Positions 31,828-40,290 of a stretch of DNA of 48,241 bases are shown in pieces. The notes beneath the pieces are model-generated. The model was not told the DNA's origin. It was given only the letters and a program-made list of their open reading frames with translations, and ran no database searches. Source of the DNA: Candidatus Avelusimicrobium cornigerorum. Lineage in GTDB: Bacteria; Elusimicrobiota; Elusimicrobia; Elusimicrobiales; Elusimicrobiaceae. Where the stretch lies: NCBI GenBank assembly GCA_002309715.1, contig DBXW01000006.1:1-48241 (forward strand). Reading direction: 5' to 3'. Position numbers and translations under genes: made by a program. Each line of letters opens with the position of its first letter. Position 1 is the first letter of the stretch.

Positions 31828-33618
31828 CTATTTATAAAACCGACGGTAGGATTGCAACCCTTCTTCAATAAGGGAAGAATCAATAGGTTGAGAAACGGGC
31901 TCATACCGATTTGTATATTGTGCCATCCCGCCGAAATTATCCAATACGATAATATCATCTCCTACGCGAACGGCTTTTTCCGTATGTCCGGAAAATAAAG
32001 AAAACTTCCGCGGGGTAGGATCAAATAAATTATACCCCATCGCATAATCACCGGGCGCGTTGGTGCAATGAAAAACTTCTTGCAACAACGTGGGTACAAT
32101 ATCATAATGCGTGGTGCGGTAATCGTGCAAAACCGCTCCGGCATTTCCGTCGTACACAAGCAAAGGCACTTTGGTTTGCCAATCGGTTAAATTACTGTTA
32201 TGTCCCCAAAAATTACGATGCGAATCGTTGAATTCTTGCCCGTGGTCGGCGGTAATGATTATATAGGTATTTTCCAATAAGCCCTTTGCCGTAAGCGTAC
32301 TTAATACATCATTTACCATGCGGTCGGCAAAATGCACCGCGTTTTTATATTGATTAAAATAAGGGGTAGGATCCGTTTTATTATTTAAAAGTATATAATT
32401 AGGCGGCTGAGCCGGCGTAAAAATTTTATCTTGCTCGGGGTAACTATACCCATGCGGAGCATCCAAGAAAATAAAACCGAAGAAAGGTTTATCCCCCTTC
32501 CTACTGCTCAAAAATTTTTCAAAATCTTGTACTGCGTTTTCGTCACGCTCCCAACTTGTATTGCCTTTTGAACCCATGCGCAAATCAGGCACCGAAACAA
32601 ACACATTACGATAAAAAGCCGGGCTCGTTAATTTACTGCTAGCAAAAATAGCCGGCTCATAGTCTTGCGCCCACGCTTGGCTAAGCAAAACCGGCGGCAA
32701 CTGCAACCCTGTAACTTCTTCCCAGTAGGAAAACGGCAAACTGTAAAAGAGTGAGAATACTCCCGAACCCGTGGAGTTTCCGCCAGACAAATGGTTTGTA
32801 AATTGATGCATATTCTGCTTATGAGCCCAAGATGATAAGAGCGGCATTACCTGGTCGGTAAAAGTATCAGCCCGCCAAGAGTCTATCAAAATAATCAATA
32901 TATTTTTATGCTGATTTTCCGTCGGGCAGGAAAGTGGCGAAATAGGATAATTCAATTTCCCCCGCCGCGGTAATGAATAGGGTTTTTGCGGAGCCTGAAA
33001 TCCCCACGCTTCCAAGCGTCTGTTGGCAGAGAGCGGAAAACTCATCGGAAGCACTTTGCGCTGCGCCATAATAGACGGCACCAGCATAAATTTTCCCCAC
33101 GCGTACAAGCCATTATAGGCCAAAAAACAAATCCCCCAAACAGCCAATATGCTTATCAGCCACTTTTTGGTTACGGCTATTTTTTTCGCCAGTATCCACA
33201 AGCCTATTTCCAAGAGCACAATAAATAGAAAAATTAACCCGCACAATAGCCACATGCTGACGGGAAACACAAAAATTTCCCGCCCGGCCGGGCCGAAGAA
33301 AAGCCCCAACATAAATAATCCGATATGAAAACGGTATTGCGAGAAAACCAATAAATCTACTGCAAGTAGTGCCGTAAGAAACCCTGCTATTCCCACGCAC
33401 GCCACCGGGAAAACACGCCTGCTTGCAAACTTCCACGGCCAACATAAAATATATAATAGCCATGCCAATAAAAAAATATGGCCCACAATAAAAACGCCGG
33501 TGAACAGAATGCCTAAAAAATCGGTAAAAAATCCGTTAACAGCAAAAAACAGCAACGAAAAAACGCTCCATAGCATCCCGTGCATAGCACAAAACGTAAA
33601 TAACGGATATTGCTTCAT
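31828..33618 (-). CDS. YejM-like inner-membrane sulfatase-family protein
   Basis: 596 aa. The start at 33616-33618 has AGGAG 6 bases upstream; an alternative 6 codons earlier has no such site. Five helices occupy residues 1-190. A periplasmic alkaline-phosphatase-superfamily domain begins near 238: IDSWRAD at 245-251, SGGNSTGSGVFSLF with T283 at the nucleophile place, and TADHGQEFND near 430. The HLSGGNSTGSG-FSLFYSLP-SYW region matches YejM/PbgA (DUF3413), which in enteric bacteria monitors LPS and controls LpxC. A transferase or hydrolase activity is an alternative here because the Thr is kept. It is second in an operon after the LTA-synthase-like gene, 45 bases apart. Confidence 0.85.
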   Translation of the reverse strand: MKQYPLFTFCAMHGMLWSVFSLLFFAVNGFFTDFLGILFTGVFIVGHIFLLAWLLYILCWPWKFASRRVFPVACVGIAGFLTALLAVDLLVFSQYRFHIGLFMLGLFFGPAGREIFVFPVSMWLLCGLIFLFIVLLEIGLWILAKKIAVTKKWLISILAVWGICFLAYNGLYAWGKFMLVPSIMAQRKVLPMSFPLSANRRLEAWGFQAPQKPYSLPRRGKLNYPISPLSCPTENQHKNILIILIDSWRADTFTDQVMPLLSSWAHKQNMHQFTNHLSGGNSTGSGVFSLFYSLPFSYWEEVTGLQLPPVLLSQAWAQDYEPAIFASSKLTSPAFYRNVFVSVPDLRMGSKGNTSWERDENAVQDFEKFLSSRKGDKPFFGFIFLDAPHGYSYPEQDKIFTPAQPPNYILLNNKTDPTPYFNQYKNAVHFADRMVNDVLSTLTAKGLLENTYIIITADHGQEFNDSHRNFWGHNSNLTDWQTKVPLLVYDGNAGAVLHDYRTTHYDIVPTLLQEVFHCTNAPGDYAMGYNLFDPTPRKFSLFSGHTEKAVRVGDDIIVLDNFGGMAQYTNRYEPVSQPIDSSLIEEGLQSYRRFYK

Positions 33619-33663
33619 TTTTTCTCCTGTTGGCAAACTCTTTTAATCCAGCGACCTCTTTGG

Positions 33664-35652
33664 TTAATTATGCAACGCCACTCCGTTCATAATACGCCAA
33701 GCAGCCACCGTTTGCAAATCACGCGCACGCTGTAAAATTTCAGTTTTTTGCGTTTCGGTAATCGGTTGAGAAGTAGCAGACAAAAGTTCTTGTTTATCTT
33801 CGTGCAAACGGCCCATTTCGGTGGCGACAATCCAATAATAGGCCGACAAGCCAAACGGAATTTTTTCCCGTATCGGATGAAATATACTCTGCCCGAGTGC
33901 ATAATACAGCGTATTTTTAGCAAGCACTATATCCAACACACTGGCCGCCACGTCCATGTGCGCGCCCGCGGCCTGTGCGGGCAACATTTTTTTAGAAATA
34001 CGCGGGCCGATAAATATCAAAGGCACTGCCATGCGCTCATAGTCGGTTGGGGAGGCCGTCAGTGTCCAACGGTCGGCGTGATCCCCGGTAATAACTACCA
34101 AACTGTTGGGATGTTTGAGCAATATATCTTCCACAAATTCCGCCAAATACTTGTCCGCATACGCAAAATGCCACATGCGCGAGGCTACTAACTCTTTATC
34201 AGCCGTCTGCGCCGGAAGCATCCGTTTAAAATCTTCCACCGTAGGTAAGTCCGGCTCGCGGCTCATATCCACCCGGTAAGGCGGGTGATTAGAACTGGTA
34301 AGCAACAAATTAAAAGAAGGCTCTTGTCCAATAAATTGCGGTATTCCCTGCAAGAAATCACGATCCGCCACTCCCCACACATTAGATTGCCCCGAAAAAT
34401 TAGCCGCATAAAAACTTTCGTCAAATCCTTGGTGGCTAATAAACGAGCCCACATTGTACCAAGAGGGGAATCCCCCATAAAAGAACCGCGTTTTATACCC
34501 GGCATTTTTGAGTTGTACCGGCAAGGCAATTTCGTAAGGTTGCAATGCGGTAGCACGCGCTTCCACATGCAAATTTAACTCCGGGATTCCCAGCGTAGTT
34601 GACGTTAAACCAAACATCGTGCCGTTAGACGCCGGCAAAAAGGCTTTCACCAATACCGCATCGGGCCGCTCCAGCAACCTTCTCACCCCGGACGCGAGCG
34701 GATAATTTTTAAACTCGTCCAGTAGCGGCCACATCATATACGTTTCGGCTACAATAACAAAAATATGGTCCGGTTTTTCCCCGCCCGAAGAGCGACGCGC
34801 CAATAACGGTTTTAAATCTTTTGCCGTATATTCATTGGTATCCATCAACCGTGCTGCCGCCGCACGAACATCTGTCTCTTGCACATTTACCACACCCTTA
34901 CGTGTTTTTTTATACATACTGTGTGCCCGATAAACGGCTTGTATATCATCTAATACGGCCTCATTTAGCAAATGCTGGTTTAGACGGGCAGCATTTTTCC
35001 ACTCCATAGAAGAGTTAAAGGCAAATGCGCCGCCGTAACGAACAAAAACGGCAAAAGGCACCAAAAATAAACAAACGCAAATAACCACTACTTGCGGCCG
35101 ACGAACAGATAGCAACCGGTTTTCCGGTTTTAGTAAAAATAGTTTTAACCACCCGCGCACCAAATAACACAAGACGGCCGCACAAAACACCGCGCCGAAC
35201 ACCCGCCAAACGGCATTATATTGATCAATAGCCGTGCTGACAATAGCGCCAACGTCATCGTGAAATGTATTAAACATAAACGGACTAAAAGCACTGTGAA
35301 ATTCCTGATAATATGGGATACGCATTTGGAAGAGGATAGAAAAAACCAAAAGGACAAAGCACGCCCAACAGAACCGGAATTTTTCTCCGTTCCATTTCAG
35401 CCAGGCCGTAGATAACAACGTACCGAATACAAACGCCGGCAACACGCACGCACCGGCGGTTTTCAGGCTGATGCGCAGTCCATACCACATTGTCAGCACA
35501 AAGTCTTTACAAGGAGTATCCGCCGCCAGAGTATCGGCAAATAAAGCGATAAAAGCCGCCCTCAAACCGGATAAAACGAGCAGTAAAAAAAGGAAAAGTC
35601 CGGCATCCTGTATAAAATTTTGTACAAATCGCGCATAACGTGTTTGTTTCAT
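33664..35652 (-). CDS. LTA-synthase-like membrane sulfatase-family protein
   Basis: 662 aa from the ATG at 35650-35652. A longer reading would start inside the upstream terminator. Five helices lie in residues 1-205. The extracytoplasmic domain starts near 295 with the catalytic set of LtaS-type enzymes: E303 (VAETY), T345 (ASNGTMFGLT), and GDHADR near 530. LtaS moves glycerol-phosphate from phosphatidylglycerol, and relatives transfer phosphoethanolamine or other head groups to surface glycans or lipids. It is a candidate decorating enzyme for this locus (inference). The -10 box ends 6 bases before the ATG, so the message may be leaderless. Confidence 0.85.
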   Translation of the reverse strand: MKQTRYARFVQNFIQDAGLFLFLLLVLSGLRAAFIALFADTLAADTPCKDFVLTMWYGLRISLKTAGACVLPAFVFGTLLSTAWLKWNGEKFRFCWACFVLLVFSILFQMRIPYYQEFHSAFSPFMFNTFHDDVGAIVSTAIDQYNAVWRVFGAVFCAAVLCYLVRGWLKLFLLKPENRLLSVRRPQVVVICVCLFLVPFAVFVRYGGAFAFNSSMEWKNAARLNQHLLNEAVLDDIQAVYRAHSMYKKTRKGVVNVQETDVRAAAARLMDTNEYTAKDLKPLLARRSSGGEKPDHIFVIVAETYMMWPLLDEFKNYPLASGVRRLLERPDAVLVKAFLPASNGTMFGLTSTTLGIPELNLHVEARATALQPYEIALPVQLKNAGYKTRFFYGGFPSWYNVGSFISHQGFDESFYAANFSGQSNVWGVADRDFLQGIPQFIGQEPSFNLLLTSSNHPPYRVDMSREPDLPTVEDFKRMLPAQTADKELVASRMWHFAYADKYLAEFVEDILLKHPNSLVVITGDHADRWTLTASPTDYERMAVPLIFIGPRISKKMLPAQAAGAHMDVAASVLDIVLAKNTLYYALGQSIFHPIREKIPFGLSAYYWIVATEMGRLHEDKQELLSATSQPITETQKTEILQRARDLQTVAAWRIMNGVALHN

Positions 35653-35658
35653 ATTTAT

Positions 35659-35667
35659 ATTGTAGCA
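35659..35667 (-). promoter_or_regulatory. Extended -10 promoter predicting a leaderless mRNA
   Basis: TGC-TACAAT on the minus strand (TACAAT at 35659-35664) ends 6 bases before the ATG at 35652, the same spacing and sequence as at cinA. It follows the terminator of the NAD operon. Confidence 0.5.
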
Positions 35668-35689
35668 AGTTTCAATATTTTCCTTATCA

Positions 35690-35724
35690 AAAAACCCCCG
35701 GGAAGTGCGCACAGGGGCTTTTTA
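35690..35724 (-). terminator. Terminator of the nadA-nadC-aminotransferase operon
   Basis: On the minus strand AAAAAGCCCC pairs with CGGGGGTTTTTT across a 13-base loop, with one mismatch, and ends in a T run. It lies 19 bases past the aminotransferase stop. Confidence 0.8.
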
Positions 35725-35743
35725 CAAAATACACAGCCGACTT

Positions 35744-36949
35744 TTATAAATTCTCTTTAATGGTTTGGGCCAGCCGTTTAAGCCCTTCCACAATTTGTGC
35801 TTTTGTAGCATACGAGAAATTAAGCCGAATGTCATTTTTAACATTCCCCGCCGGATAAAAATCTACCCCGGCCACATAGGCAACCTTATGCTCCACGGCC
35901 TTGGGTAATAGGGCCATTGCGTCCATGTGTTTAGGTAACGTCAGCCACAAGAACAATCCCCCTTCCGGCCGAGTCCACGTGATACCTTCCGGCATTACTT
36001 CTTTAAGCGTACGCAACATTAAATCGCGTTTTTCTCGGTAAGAAACTACTAAATCTTTAATATGCTCTGCCAATTTGCCGCTACGCAGATACTCCGCCGT
36101 AGCCAACTGCAAAATAGAAGATGTGCACAAATCCATCGCTTGTTTTAAAATCACGTATTTGCGGATAACTTTTTCCGGTCCGACCACAAACCCTAACCGG
36201 AACCCCGGCACAAATACTTTAGAAAATGTGAACATAGTTATCACATTGCCACGGCCTTCATCCAACGCGTAAAACGTACGCGGAGCCGTGCCTTCAAAAC
36301 GGACTTGGCGATACGGGGAATCTTCCAAAATAAACGTACCGTATTTTTGGGCTAATTCTAAAAGTTTCAGACGACGAGATTCCGGGATGGTTGTACCCGT
36401 TGGATTTTGAAAGTCCGGTACCAAATAAATAAATTTACATGGCTTGTTTTGCTTTTTAAGTAGTTCTAAATTCTTTTCCACATCTTCGGGCAGTACGCCG
36501 TTTTCATCACTTTGTGCCCCCAGTATATCCGCCCCGGCCGCGTGAAATGCTTGTAAGGCTCCTAAATAGGTGGGCGATGCCGTGATAATAGAATCCCCCG
36601 GATTAACAAATGTGCGCGCGGTCATATCCAACGCCTGTTGGGATGCAGAAACCACTAAAATTTGTTCCGGCGTAGCAGAAATACCTTCTACTTCCTTCAG
36701 TAAGCCAATCAGTTCTTTTTTAAATTCGGCGATTCCTTCGGTAGCCCCGTATTGCAAAGACGCTTCCGGATGCTCGCGCACCACGCGCTGCATAATATCG
36801 GCTATTTCTTCCACCGGGAACAAATCAGCCGCCGGGAGCCCCCCCGCAAACGAAATAATTTCCGGCTGGGCAATCACTTTTAAAAGTTCGCGGATGGCCG
36901 ACGCTTTAGAACGCTGCACCGCATTAGAAAACAAAGGGGTATAATCCAT
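35744..36949 (-). CDS. PLP-dependent aminotransferase (2-aminoadipate/LysN-like)
   Basis: 401 aa, fold-type I class I/II. ISFAGGLPAADLFP (32-45), PDFQNPTG (179-186) and the PLP Lys K244 in TFSKVFVPGFRLG are seen. It belongs to the MocR-like/LysN aminotransferase group, without the GntR DNA-binding domain. Likely donors are alpha-aminoadipate, aromatic or branched-chain amino acids; the exact substrate cannot be read from sequence. It follows nadC by 25 bases, and a link to NAD synthesis is not obvious. Confidence 0.9.
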   Translation of the reverse strand: MDYTPLFSNAVQRSKASAIRELLKVIAQPEIISFAGGLPAADLFPVEEIADIMQRVVREHPEASLQYGATEGIAEFKKELIGLLKEVEGISATPEQILVVSASQQALDMTARTFVNPGDSIITASPTYLGALQAFHAAGADILGAQSDENGVLPEDVEKNLELLKKQNKPCKFIYLVPDFQNPTGTTIPESRRLKLLELAQKYGTFILEDSPYRQVRFEGTAPRTFYALDEGRGNVITMFTFSKVFVPGFRLGFVVGPEKVIRKYVILKQAMDLCTSSILQLATAEYLRSGKLAEHIKDLVVSYREKRDLMLRTLKEVMPEGITWTRPEGGLFLWLTLPKHMDAMALLPKAVEHKVAYVAGVDFYPAGNVKNDIRLNFSYATKAQIVEGLKRLAQTIKENL

Positions 36950-36974
36950 TTACTCAATCCTCATCCGATTTTGA

Positions 36975-37808
36975 CTATTTAATATATTCTACTATTTTAA
37001 GCGATAAATCTTTAGCAGGCACGGAGTGCGTTAACGCACCCATAGAAATAACATCTACGCCCGTTTGGCAATATTTTTCCAAATTATCTTTATTCACGCC
37101 ACCGGAAACTTCAATAATGGCCTGCCCGGCAATTTCTTTTTTACAGCGAACAATTTCTTCCGGCGTCATATTATCTAACATAATAATGTCGGCCCCGGCA
37201 TTAAGCGCTTCTTTAACTTCTTCTAAATTGGTGGTTTCCACTTCTATTTTAGGGGTATGCCCGATAACCGCTTTAATTTTGGCAACGGCTTTAGTAATAG
37301 AACCGGCCGCTTTAATATGATTATCCTTAATCATCACACTATCCGCCAAACCGATACGGTGATTACGCGCCCCCCCCACTTTAACGGCATACTTATCCAA
37401 CCGCCGCATACCGGGTTGCGTTTTGCGGGTATCCACAATCATCACGCCATATTTTTTACCGATAGCCGCATATTCTCGTGCCGCCGTAGCAATACCGCTT
37501 AAGCGTTGCATAAAATTAAGTGCCGTACGCTCGGCCTTTAAAATAGAAAGCACCGGGCCGCAAAGTTCCAACACTTTTTCCCCTTTCTTTACCAATTCGC
37601 CTTCTTCAAACAACGGTTTAAATTCCACGTTCGGATCAACGGCAAAAAACACTTCTTTGGCCGTAGGCAACCCGCAAAGTACCAAATCTTCTTTGGCAAC
37701 AATGACAGCGCGCGCTTTATCGTGCGCGGAAAAAATCGTGTCTGAAGTAATATCCCCCAGACCTAAATCTTCTTGCAAAGCAAGTTCAATTATTTTGTCT
37801 ATCATCAT
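36975..37808 (-). CDS. nadC: Nicotinate-nucleotide pyrophosphorylase (carboxylating)
   Basis: 277 aa, normal length. LGLGDITSD (15-23), DTRKTQPGMR (126-135) and KYAVKVGGARNHR (139-151) mark the QPRTase active site, and SGGVN near 240 completes the phosphate-binding barrel end. It uses quinolinate and PRPP to make nicotinate mononucleotide, releasing CO2. Its start overlaps the nadA stop as ATGA. The family loop GGGxxHR here reads GGARNHR, a mild change that is unlikely to abolish activity. Confidence 0.95.
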   Translation of the reverse strand: MMIDKIIELALQEDLGLGDITSDTIFSAHDKARAVIVAKEDLVLCGLPTAKEVFFAVDPNVEFKPLFEEGELVKKGEKVLELCGPVLSILKAERTALNFMQRLSGIATAAREYAAIGKKYGVMIVDTRKTQPGMRRLDKYAVKVGGARNHRIGLADSVMIKDNHIKAAGSITKAVAKIKAVIGHTPKIEVETTNLEEVKEALNAGADIIMLDNMTPEEIVRCKKEIAGQAIIEVSGGVNKDNLEKYCQTGVDVISMGALTHSVPAKDLSLKIVEYIK

Positions 37809-38851
37809 ACGGCTAACTCAAACATTTTATCAATAGTTTTTTTGGCTTGCGCCGCAATCGTCGGCTCCACCTGTACTATTTGGTCTGCCCGCGGCTGCGT
37901 AAGCGCTTCAAACGTGTTAATCAGAGAATTTTTCTTCATATAACTGCAAATACCAAACGGCCACACAAATTTTTTATTCGGCTGTTCGGCTTCCAACCGA
38001 TTCACAAGTCCCATTTCGGTCAGCATCCCAAAAAGGTTATCTTCCGAAGACGCCACATAAGAAGTCATCCCCTTGGTACTGCCTACATAATCACACAAAC
38101 GGCACACTTCGGGCGCGCACTCCGGGTGCGCCACTACTTTAATACCCGGATATTTGGCGCGTAATTGCGCTACATCTGCCGGGCGGTATTTGTCGTGCAC
38201 GCAACACGAACCGCCGTCAGCAATTATTTTTTTAGGCGTACCGCGGCGTTTTAATTCATTTTCCAAATTTTCCGCCATCAGCATATCGGGCACAAAAATC
38301 AGTTCATTACCGGGCATTTTTTGCGCGATATCAAACACATTACCGGATGTTACACACACATCACACGCCGCTTTTACTTCGGCAGAACTGTTAATATAAC
38401 ACATAGCCGGTACACCGGGATGTTTAGCACGCAACGCTTGTACTTGCAACCCGGTCATAGAATCGGCCAACGTACAACCGGCCTTTCCTGCCGGGATAAG
38501 TACCCGCTTGGCGGGGTTAATGATTTTGGCGGTTTCTGCCATAAACCACACGCCGGCAAAAACAATTACTTCTGCCGAAGAAGCGCGCGCTTTAAGTGCC
38601 AATTCGTAAGAATCTCCGCGAAAATCAGCCACGCCGTACACAAGGTCCGGCGTGGTGTAAGAGTGGGCTAAAATAACGGCGTTTTTTTCTTTTTTAATGC
38701 GATTGATGGCAAGCGTATAAGGCGCGGCAGACAAACAATCCTGTAGCGTCCACTTCTCGGCCTTGGTTTTAGACACATTTCCCAGTAGCCCATATAAACG
38801 CTGGGCTTCTTCTTGCAAAACGGGGGTGTCTTTTTCCACCATTGGCAGCAT
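37805..38851 (-). CDS. nadA: Quinolinate synthase A
   Basis: 348 aa. The [4Fe-4S] ligands expected for NadA are visible: C126 (AGCTLAD), C216 or C217 (GGSCCVHD) and C302 (GICSYMKK). ILAHSYTTPD (60-69) is the conserved HxY substrate loop. NadA condenses iminoaspartate from NadB with dihydroxyacetone phosphate to quinolinate. It starts 14 bases after the lipoprotein stop with a weak ribosome site; ATG codons 1 and 4 are both possible starts. The iron-sulfur cluster fits an anaerobe. Confidence 0.95.
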   Translation of the reverse strand: MLPMVEKDTPVLQEEAQRLYGLLGNVSKTKAEKWTLQDCLSAAPYTLAINRIKKEKNAVILAHSYTTPDLVYGVADFRGDSYELALKARASSAEVIVFAGVWFMAETAKIINPAKRVLIPAGKAGCTLADSMTGLQVQALRAKHPGVPAMCYINSSAEVKAACDVCVTSGNVFDIAQKMPGNELIFVPDMLMAENLENELKRRGTPKKIIADGGSCCVHDKYRPADVAQLRAKYPGIKVVAHPECAPEVCRLCDYVGSTKGMTSYVASSEDNLFGMLTEMGLVNRLEAEQPNKKFVWPFGICSYMKKNSLINTFEALTQPRADQIVQVEPTIAAQAKKTIDKMFELAV

Positions 38852-38865
38852 ATTGCTGATAAGAA

Positions 38866-39357
38866 TTACTCAAAATCCTCGTCTTCAAATTCGTCTTCAT
38901 CGTCATAATAAGAAGACGAACTGCTGGAAGAAGTGGTTTTGGTGGTCGTAGACGAATATTTACGCTTAGAAGCCGGAGCATCCGACGGATCATCTAAATA
39001 ATAAATGTTAGTCGTGTTGATGACCTTTTTATTGGTAGTAACTTTAGAGGCTTGTTTAGCAGATGCTTTTTTGGTAACGGCTTGCGGTTTTTTAAGTTTC
39101 TCGGCCGGCGGCAAATAACTGCTGCCACAGGCTTGCAATTCATAATCGGAAAGAGTTTCGTAATCGGAATCGGGAGCCAATAAATTATCAAACTCTTGGT
39201 CAATAATTTGATATTTGGAGTGCTTGGCTTTACCGGCTTCTGCGGCGGAATAGTACACCTTTTTCCCGTCAGCCGTCGTCTTGACCTGTTGGTTGCCGGA
39301 ACAGGCTACTCCCAGCACGCATACACACAACAAAACTAAAATCTTGTTTTTCATCAT
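38866..39357 (-). CDS. Small lipoprotein with Ser-rich and acidic tail
   Basis: 163 aa. AAGGAG lies 5 bases before the first ATG of an ATGATG pair. The signal peptide ends in a lipobox (LGVAC, Cys at about 19), giving a lipid-anchored periplasmic or outer-membrane protein. The middle is Lys/Ala/Thr-rich, followed by a Ser/Thr run and a C-terminal stretch of Tyr, Asp and Glu. No known domain is seen. It is the first gene of the nadA-nadC-aminotransferase operon, with no clear functional link. Confidence 0.8.
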   Translation of the reverse strand: MMKNKILVLLCVCVLGVACSGNQQVKTTADGKKVYYSAAEAGKAKHSKYQIIDQEFDNLLAPDSDYETLSDYELQACGSSYLPPAEKLKKPQAVTKKASAKQASKVTTNKKVINTTNIYYLDDPSDAPASKRKYSSTTTKTTSSSSSSSYYDDEDEFEDEDFE

Positions 39358-39383
39358 TGGTTCTCCTTAAAGGCAATTATCCA

Positions 39384-39432
39384 ACTTTCCTACTCTATAA
39401 ATTATATATCATAAAACAGTAAATAGGAAAGT
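39384..39432 (-). promoter_or_regulatory. Promoter of the lipoprotein-nad operon inside an inverted repeat
   Basis: TATAAT on the minus strand (39401-39406) lies between ACTTTCCTA (39384-39392) and TAGGAAAGT (39424-39432), a perfect 9-bp inverted repeat. The repeat could be an operator, for example for a repressor sensing NAD status (inference). The -35 is weak. Confidence 0.45.
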
Positions 39433-39457
39433 CTTTTTTAGTATATACACATACCGG

Positions 39458-40204
39458 TTAATCGGTTAATTTTTGCCAAAATGATTTTTTCTCACTTGCC
39501 GGTAAAAACGCACGCGCCACAATCCCTACACTTACCTGCCGCTCATTTACCACCGGTAACACTTCCGCTTGCGTTTGTTCAAAAACTTCCCGGGCTTTGA
39601 TAAGCGTATCTTCCGGATGCAAAGATATACTCGCACTCATCACCGAACCGACTACACAGTCCGGGGCATAAAAAGCCAATTCCACGCAACGAATAACGCC
39701 TTTTAATACACCGTCTTTATCGGTTACTACACACAACGCGGGAATTTTTTTACGTGGCAAGTTTTTGAGCCGTTCAATCACGTGCGACAGTTTGGCATCT
39801 GTACGCACGGCTACAAAATCGGTTTGCATCAAACTTCCCACGCACTCCGGCCCGTACGAAGACGCCCCTTGCAACAGTTGCACAAAAGCCGGCTCTAATA
39901 CTCCGCTAATCCGCTCGCGATATGGAGCGGAAAATTCCTTCATAAGTTTAGCCGCTTGCGGCACATTAAGCCGCGCCAGCACATACGAGGCTTGGCGTAG
40001 CGGCAAACGCCGCAATACCGCCGCAGCCTTGGGGGCATTCATGTGATTGAGTAACGTAATAATAACTTGCGCTTTTAGCGAACCAATCAGCAACAGCACT
40101 TCGTGCGTAGCCAAAGACCCCAACGCCGATGCCGCTTTAAGAGGACAAGCCAAAATAAATTTTTCCGTTACCACGCTGGCCAATGTTTGCATGGGATTAT
40201 TCAT
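39458..40204 (-). CDS. Soluble MgtE-N/CBS-pair protein
   Basis: 248 aa, no membrane helix. Residues about 20-125 are a right-handed helical repeat like the N-domain of the Mg transporter MgtE (ASALGSLATHE and LLNHMNAPKAAAVLRRLP repeats). Residues about 125-240 hold two CBS motifs (VRTDAKLSHVIERL; SLHPEDTLIKAREVFEQ), which often bind adenine nucleotides. The MgtE channel domain is absent, so this is a stand-alone regulatory form. AGGA precedes the ATG. It is transcribed away from the AlbA_2 gene. Confidence 0.8.
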   Translation of the reverse strand: MNNPMQTLASVVTEKFILACPLKAASALGSLATHEVLLLIGSLKAQVIITLLNHMNAPKAAAVLRRLPLRQASYVLARLNVPQAAKLMKEFSAPYRERISGVLEPAFVQLLQGASSYGPECVGSLMQTDFVAVRTDAKLSHVIERLKNLPRKKIPALCVVTDKDGVLKGVIRCVELAFYAPDCVVGSVMSASISLHPEDTLIKAREVFEQTQAEVLPVVNERQVSVGIVARAFLPASEKKSFWQKLTD

Positions 40205-40221
40205 ACTAATTTTCCTGCCAC

Positions 40222-40271
40222 TTGATACTTTCTATAATTTTATTATAATAAAATTAGCAGTTACGCGCCAA
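40222..40271. promoter_or_regulatory. Divergent promoters sharing one palindromic -10 region
   Basis: Plus: TTGATA (40222-40227), 16 bases, TATAAT (40244-40249). Minus: TTGGCG (40266-40271), 18 bases, TATAAT (40242-40247). The two -10 boxes overlap inside a perfect 18-bp palindrome (40237-40254), so the two genes cannot be started at the same moment from the same DNA. Confidence 0.6.
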
Positions 40272-40290
40272 AAACAAAAGGAGTCAAACT

